Below are positions 5,218 through 8,684 of a stretch of 8,684 nucleotides of DNA, piece after piece. The stretch lies in NCBI GenBank assembly GCA_027002755.1, contig JALWZI010000022.1, positions 1 to 8,684 on the forward strand, written 5' to 3'. The stretch is from Campylobacteraceae bacterium. Its GTDB lineage: Bacteria; Campylobacterota; Campylobacteria; Campylobacterales; Sulfurovaceae. Under the pieces are notes generated by a model. It did not search any database and was not told where the DNA came from. It was given only the letters and a program-made list of their open reading frames with translations. Within the stretch, counting starts at the first letter, position 1. The number at the start of each line of letters is the position of its first letter. A program made the position numbers and the translations under genes.

Positions 5218-7249
5218 CAACAACCGGAACCGTCGCCGCCCCAACCCCTTCCGCAACAACAAAAAACCGGAAGGAACAGCCGAATCTGGCGGCAGCGAAC
5301 GTAAAGAGAACAACTCCCAAAGCGGAAATCGTCAGCAGAACAGCAGCGGCAACCGCAATGAGAACCGGCGCGGCAACAACAATAATAACAACCGCAACCG
5401 TAATCAGAGCAACCGTAATCAGAGCAACCGCAACCAGGGACAGAGCCGCGGTGGAGGAGGACGCGGCCGCGGCGGGCGCCGTCCCAAGATCGACACCACC
5501 ATTCCCCCCGATATGAAAGCAGCGATCCTGGAGAACGAACGGGCCCAGCAGGAGCGGATGAATCCGTGGAAGCAGCTGGACCTTGGTGCCAAAGGCAAGC
5601 TCCGTTTCACCCCCCTCGGAGGCCTGGGCGAGATCGGCGGCAACATCGCCGTCCTGGAGACTGAAAAGGATGCCATCATCATCGACGTGGGGATGAGCTT
5701 CCCCGACGAAACGATGCACGGCGTGGACATTCTGGTCCCCGATTTCAGCTATCTCCATGCCATCAAGGACAAGATCCGGGGAATCGTCATCACCCACGCC
5801 CACGAAGACCATATCGGGGCTGTCCCCTATCTCTTCAAAGAGCTCAAGTTCCCCATCTACGGCACCCCGCTGGCCCTGGCGATGATCGGCAACAAATTCG
5901 ATGAGCACGGTCTGCAGGCCGACAAGAAGTACTTCAATTACATCGTCAAACGCAAGATCTACGAGATCGGCGAGTTCAAAGTGGAGTTCATGCATATGAC
6001 CCACTCCATCATCGACGCCTGTTCTTTGGCGATTCAGACTCCCATCGGGACGCTGATCCATACGGCGGACTTCAAGATCGACCACACGCCTATCGACGGC
6101 TATACCGCTGATCTGCACCGCTTCGCCCATTACGGAGCCCAGGGGGTTCTCTGCCTCTTCTCCGACTCCACCAACAGCCACAACCCCGGCTTCACCAAGA
6201 GCGAGGCGGTCGTGGGCAAAACCTTCGACAATCTCTTCGAGATGGCCAAGGGACGGGTGATCATGTCCACCTTCTCCTCCAACGCCCACCGGATCTTCCA
6301 GGCCATTGAACGGGGTGTGAAGCACGGTCGCAAGATCTGTGTCATCGGCCGTTCCATGGAGCGCAATATCGAGACGGTCCGCCGTCTGGGCTATATCGAC
6401 GTGGATGACAAGCACTTCATCGAAGCCCATGAGGTGAACAAATACAAGGACAGCGAGATTCTCGTCGTTACCACCGGCAGCCAGGGAGAGACCATGGCCG
6501 CTCTCTCAAGGATGGCCACTGACGAGCACCGCCATATCAAGCTCAAACCCACCGACACCGTCATCATCTCCGCCAGCGCCATCCCCGGGAACGAAGCCAG
6601 CGTCTCCAAACTCCTGAACCTGCTTCTCAAGGCCGGGGTCACCGTCCGCTACAAGGAGTGCAGCGATATCCATGTCTCCGGACACGCCTCCCAGGAGGAG
6701 CAGAAGCTGATCCTGCGCCTGGTCCAGCCCAAGTTCTTCCTTCCGGTCCACGGCGAGTACAACCATATCGCCGCCCACGCCCGCACCGCCGTCAGCTGCG
6801 GTGTCGACGAGCGCAATATCCTGTTGATGAGCGATGGGGACCAGGTGGAGATCACCCCCAAATACCTCAAAAAGGTCAAGACGGTCAAAGCGGGCAAACG
6901 CTACATCGACAACCAGAACAATCAGGAGATCTTCGCCGATGTGGTGGACGACCGTCAGAAACTCTCTACCGAGGGGATCGTCAACATCGTCGCTCAGATC
7001 TCCACCCAGACCGGTAAGCTGATCGACAAGCCGGTGGTGACCTCTCACGGGCTGGTCCCTGACCGGGAAGACAAGCAGTTCGCCAAGGAGATCGGACAGC
7101 TCCTGGAGAGCTATCTGGTCAGTTCTCCCATCGAAAAGTCCGCCAACCCGAAGGTCATAGAGGACGACATCCGCGGTACCGTCCGCAAACATATCCTCAA
7201 ACGCTACAAGAAATATCCCATCATCATCCCCACGGTCTTTCTGGTCTGA
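5171..7249 (+). CDS. rnj: Ribonuclease J with a long Asn/Arg-rich N-terminal extension
   Basis: RNase J is a metallo-beta-lactamase/beta-CASP nuclease with 5'-to-3' exonuclease and endonuclease activity, central to mRNA turnover and rRNA processing. The 692-residue product has about 130 residues of low-complexity tail (Asn, Arg, Gln, Ser, ending in a Gly/Arg patch at 93-104), then the core. Zinc ligands appear in HAHEDHIG (209-216), MTHS (His278), HTAD (Asp300) and PVHGEY (His527). SDSTN is at 331-335. Beta-CASP motifs include STFSSNAHR (366-374), TTGSQGE (434-440) and HVSGHASQEE (501-510). H. pylori RNase J is known to have a comparable N-terminal extension and similar length and to pair with helicase RhpA. 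The ATG at 5171, with AAAGGA eight bases upstream, starts within ksgA, suggesting coupled translation. Confidence 0.95.
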   Translation: MEKNQNQSTENQNRNNNNRNRRRPNPFRNNKKPEGTAESGGSERKENNSQSGNRQQNSSGNRNENRRGNNNNNNRNRNQSNRNQSNRNQGQSRGGGGRGRGGRRPKIDTTIPPDMKAAILENERAQQERMNPWKQLDLGAKGKLRFTPLGGLGEIGGNIAVLETEKDAIIIDVGMSFPDETMHGVDILVPDFSYLHAIKDKIRGIVITHAHEDHIGAVPYLFKELKFPIYGTPLALAMIGNKFDEHGLQADKKYFNYIVKRKIYEIGEFKVEFMHMTHSIIDACSLAIQTPIGTLIHTADFKIDHTPIDGYTADLHRFAHYGAQGVLCLFSDSTNSHNPGFTKSEAVVGKTFDNLFEMAKGRVIMSTFSSNAHRIFQAIERGVKHGRKICVIGRSMERNIETVRRLGYIDVDDKHFIEAHEVNKYKDSEILVVTTGSQGETMAALSRMATDEHRHIKLKPTDTVIISASAIPGNEASVSKLLNLLLKAGVTVRYKECSDIHVSGHASQEEQKLILRLVQPKFFLPVHGEYNHIAAHARTAVSCGVDERNILLMSDGDQVEITPKYLKKVKTVKAGKRYIDNQNNQEIFADVVDDRQKLSTEGIVNIVAQISTQTGKLIDKPVVTSHGLVPDREDKQFAKEIGQLLESYLVSSPIEKSANPKVIEDDIRGTVRKHILKRYKKYPIIIPTVFLV
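5396..5440 (+). repeat. In-frame 15-bp tandem repeat in the RNase J tail
   Basis: AACCGTAATCAGAGC is present twice without change (5396-5410 and 5411-5425), followed by a third, diverged copy (5426-5440). The unit is five codons, N-R-N-Q-S, so gain or loss of a copy keeps the frame and only alters tail length. Poly-Asn codon runs lie just upstream (around 5373-5392). This implies the tail grows and shrinks by slippage. Confidence 0.8.
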
Positions 7250-7267
7250 GCCGGCGGGACGGGGGGC

Positions 7268-7291
7268 ATCACACCTCCTCTGTGATATAAT
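7268..7291 (+). promoter_or_regulatory. Candidate kpsF promoter: TATAAT with an overlapping inverted repeat
   Basis: TATAAT at 7286-7291 lies in the 49-bp gap after rnj. Counting seven bases on places transcription start at about the A of ATG 7299, so this transcript would be leaderless; fittingly, no Shine-Dalgarno is visible before the ATG. ATCACA (7268-7273) and TGTGAT (7281-7286) form an inverted repeat with a seven-base spacer that touches the -10 box and could be an operator or a weak hairpin. It has no T-run and is not a terminator. Confidence 0.45.
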
Positions 7292-7298
7292 CGTCTCC

Positions 7299-8300
7299 AT
7301 GAATTCCAAGAATCCGAGCTCCCAATCCCTTGTCGAAAGTGCCCGTGAAACGTTACGGATCGAAGCCGAGGCGTTGTTGGCGGCCGAAAAAAAGATCGAC
7401 AACCGCTTCGCCGAGGCGGTCGAGAGCATCTACAGACTGCGGGGCAAGCTGATCGTCACAGGGATCGGAAAATCGGGGCTGGTCGGTGCCAAGATCGCTG
7501 CAACCCTGGCCAGCACAGGTACCTCCAGCTTCTTCCTTCATCCCAGCGAAGCCCTGCATGGCGACCTGGGGATGATCGGTCCCGATGACGGGGTCCTGGC
7601 TATCAGCTACAGCGGGGAGAGCGAGGAGCTCTCCAATATCCTGCCCCATATTCGCCGCTTCGGGATCCCGCTGCTGGCCATGACCGCCGGCCTCGACTCC
7701 ACCCTGGCCCGTTATGCCGATACGGTCCTGGATATCTCCGTAGCACGGGAAGCCTGCCCTCTGGGTGCCGCTCCCACCTCCAGCACGACGCTGACCATGG
7801 CCATGGGAGACGCTCTGGCTGTAGCCCTGATGAAAAAGCGGGATTTCCGCAAAGAGGATTTTGCTTCCTTCCACCCCGGCGGCTCCCTCGGCCGCCGCCT
7901 CTTCATCAAGGTAGAGGATCTGATGCGGAAAGAGAATCTGCCGATCGTGGAGGTCCGGACGCCGCTGAAGGAGGCGATCGTCGTCATGAGCGAAGGGAAG
8001 CTCGGTAACGTCCTCGTCACCCGGGAGGGACGCCTGGAGGCGATCATGAGCGACGGGGATCTGCGACGGGCCCTCATGCGGGAGGGATTTGAGATGGAGC
8101 GCCCCGTCATCGACTACGCGACCCTCCGTCCGAAAGTGATCCGTGACACCTCCCTGCTGGCCAGCGATGCCCTGGCCATGATCGAAGAGGCCAAGGTTCA
8201 GCTGCTCCCGGTTGTGGATGATTCCGACCGGGTCAAGGGGCTCATCCACCTCCATGATCTGGTCAGTGCCGGTATCAAATCGGACCGACCCCTAGCCTGA
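7299..8300 (+). CDS. kdsD: Arabinose-5-phosphate isomerase, KdsD/KpsF family (SIS plus two CBS domains)
   Basis: The enzyme interconverts ribulose-5-phosphate and arabinose-5-phosphate, the first committed step toward Kdo for lipopolysaccharide or capsule. The 333-residue product has an SIS sugar-isomerase domain (about 30-180) and paired CBS domains (about 205-325). Visible motifs are GIGKSG (55-60), HPSEALHGDLGM (81-92), SYSGESEE (103-110), EACPLGAAPTSSTT (151-164) and SFHPGGSLGRRL (190-201). Lys58, His87, Glu110, Glu151 and His192 match, offset by one, the residues implicated in catalysis in E. coli KdsD, so it should be active. The linkage to ksgA and rnj recalls H. pylori, where the homologue is called kpsF. 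With no capsule genes in view, a housekeeping LPS role (kdsD) is more likely. The ATG follows a TATAAT by seven bases with no ribosome site. Confidence 0.93.
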   Translation: MNSKNPSSQSLVESARETLRIEAEALLAAEKKIDNRFAEAVESIYRLRGKLIVTGIGKSGLVGAKIAATLASTGTSSFFLHPSEALHGDLGMIGPDDGVLAISYSGESEELSNILPHIRRFGIPLLAMTAGLDSTLARYADTVLDISVAREACPLGAAPTSSTTLTMAMGDALAVALMKKRDFRKEDFASFHPGGSLGRRLFIKVEDLMRKENLPIVEVRTPLKEAIVVMSEGKLGNVLVTREGRLEAIMSDGDLRRALMREGFEMERPVIDYATLRPKVIRDTSLLASDALAMIEEAKVQLLPVVDDSDRVKGLIHLHDLVSAGIKSDRPLA

Positions 8301-8326
8301 AAAAATATGCCAATGAAAAGAGCCCG

Positions 8327-8684
8327 ATGCGCCTGAACAAATACATTTCACACAACACCCCCTACTCCCGACGGGAAGCCGACCGCCTCATCGAGGAGGG
8401 TCTGGTCACGGTCAACCGACAGCCGATGAAGGATTTCTCCTATCAGGTACAGCCAGGAGACAAAGTGGCTGTCAAAGGACGGCTGGTAGAGCCCAGAAAA
8501 CGGGGTGAGGTGACGATGGTGGTCTACAACAAACCCCGGGGCGTCCTGGTGACCAAAAAGGATGACCGGGGACGCACGACCATCTACCATAAACTACCCG
8601 GAAAATTCCGTCACTTCATCCCGGTGGGCCGGCTGGACTATGCCAGCGAGGGGCTGCTGCTGCTGACCGACAACCCGGAGGTCG
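8327..8684 (+). CDS. rluB: RluB/RsuA-family rRNA pseudouridine synthase, N-terminal 119 codons (runs off the right edge)
   Basis: Translation from ATG 8327 gives RLNKYISHNTPYSRREADRL, a classic S4 RNA-binding domain (about 1-60). It is followed by VVYNKPRGVLVT (65-76) and the catalytic VGRLDYASEGLLLLT (100-114) with nucleophile Asp104. This motif order defines the RsuA/RluB/RluE/RluF subfamily, which pseudouridylates large- or small-subunit rRNA. RluB is the likeliest member because the kin in Campylobacter is so named, but the distinguishing C-terminal part is outside the window. The start has AAAAGAG four bases upstream; ATGs at 8307 and 8313 are in other frames and lead nowhere. The gene begins 26 bp after the kdsD stop and is probably co-transcribed with it. 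Confidence 0.9.
   Translation, partial: MRLNKYISHNTPYSRREADRLIEEGLVTVNRQPMKDFSYQVQPGDKVAVKGRLVEPRKRGEVTMVVYNKPRGVLVTKKDDRGRTTIYHKLPGKFRHFIPVGRLDYASEGLLLLTDNPEV

Noticed and set aside
4991..6430. 479-codon minus-strand open frame antisense to ksgA/rnj
   Set aside because: It is the mirror of real genes with clear motifs; its hydrophobic Val/Ala stretch is just the complement of the poly-Asn (AAC/AAT) codons of the RNase J tail.
7341..7352. parS-like CCCGTGAAACG in kdsD
   Set aside because: Only the right half matches and the palindrome is absent.

Overview
The window looks like a chromosomal, probably origin-proximal, segment of a member of the Campylobacterota (Epsilonproteobacteria), most likely one of the GC-richer deep-sea or sulfur-oxidising lineages. 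By eye the genes are GC-rich. The evidence is the gene neighbourhood ksgA - RNase J - kpsF/kdsD, with rlmN and rluB family members close by, which resembles the Helicobacter/Campylobacter arrangement. An RNase J with a long Asn/Arg-rich N-terminal tail, a PurB N-terminus of Campylobacter type and TATAAT-only promoters also fit. The assignment is by recall, not by a database search.

Layout, left to right. Positions 1-264 (-) hold the start of purB. Positions 265-396 are a divergent intergenic region with a four-unit AATGACC heptamer array. Positions 397-1371 (+) encode an RluA/RluD-type pseudouridine synthase that starts at TTG and contains a perfect parS site. Positions 1372-1602 are non-coding and carry two further heptamer arrays in inverted orientation around an AT-richer core. 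A minus-strand group follows, read right to left: hisF (4277-3513), a short PNP/UDP-phosphorylase-family gene (3510-2977) with a second perfect parS site, a 205-bp gap filled by a 175-bp gapless imperfect palindrome centred on 2880, rlmN (2771-1695), and a 31-codon membrane-protein ORF (1698-1603) coupled to rlmN by an ATGA overlap. Diverging from hisF, the plus strand carries ksgA (4369-5217), rnj (5171-7249, overlapping ksgA by 47 nt), the kpsF/kdsD isomerase (7299-8300) and the start of an RluB-family pseudouridine synthase (8327 to beyond the window).

How the genes work together: four of the products modify rRNA (RluA-type, RlmN, KsgA, RluB-type) and a fifth, RNase J, matures and degrades RNA, so the segment is mainly ribosome biogenesis and RNA metabolism. 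HisF, PurB and the nucleoside phosphorylase belong to histidine/purine metabolism; HisF releases AICAR, which feeds the purine pathway in which PurB acts. KdsD starts Kdo/LPS synthesis.

The least ordinary content is not a new gene cluster but DNA architecture: two identical 16-bp parS centromere sites 2.16 kb apart inside two genes, a large palindrome whose G.U pattern suggests a plus-strand RNA, and three dispersed heptamer arrays. The protein-coding content is conserved housekeeping, and I see no novel multi-gene system.
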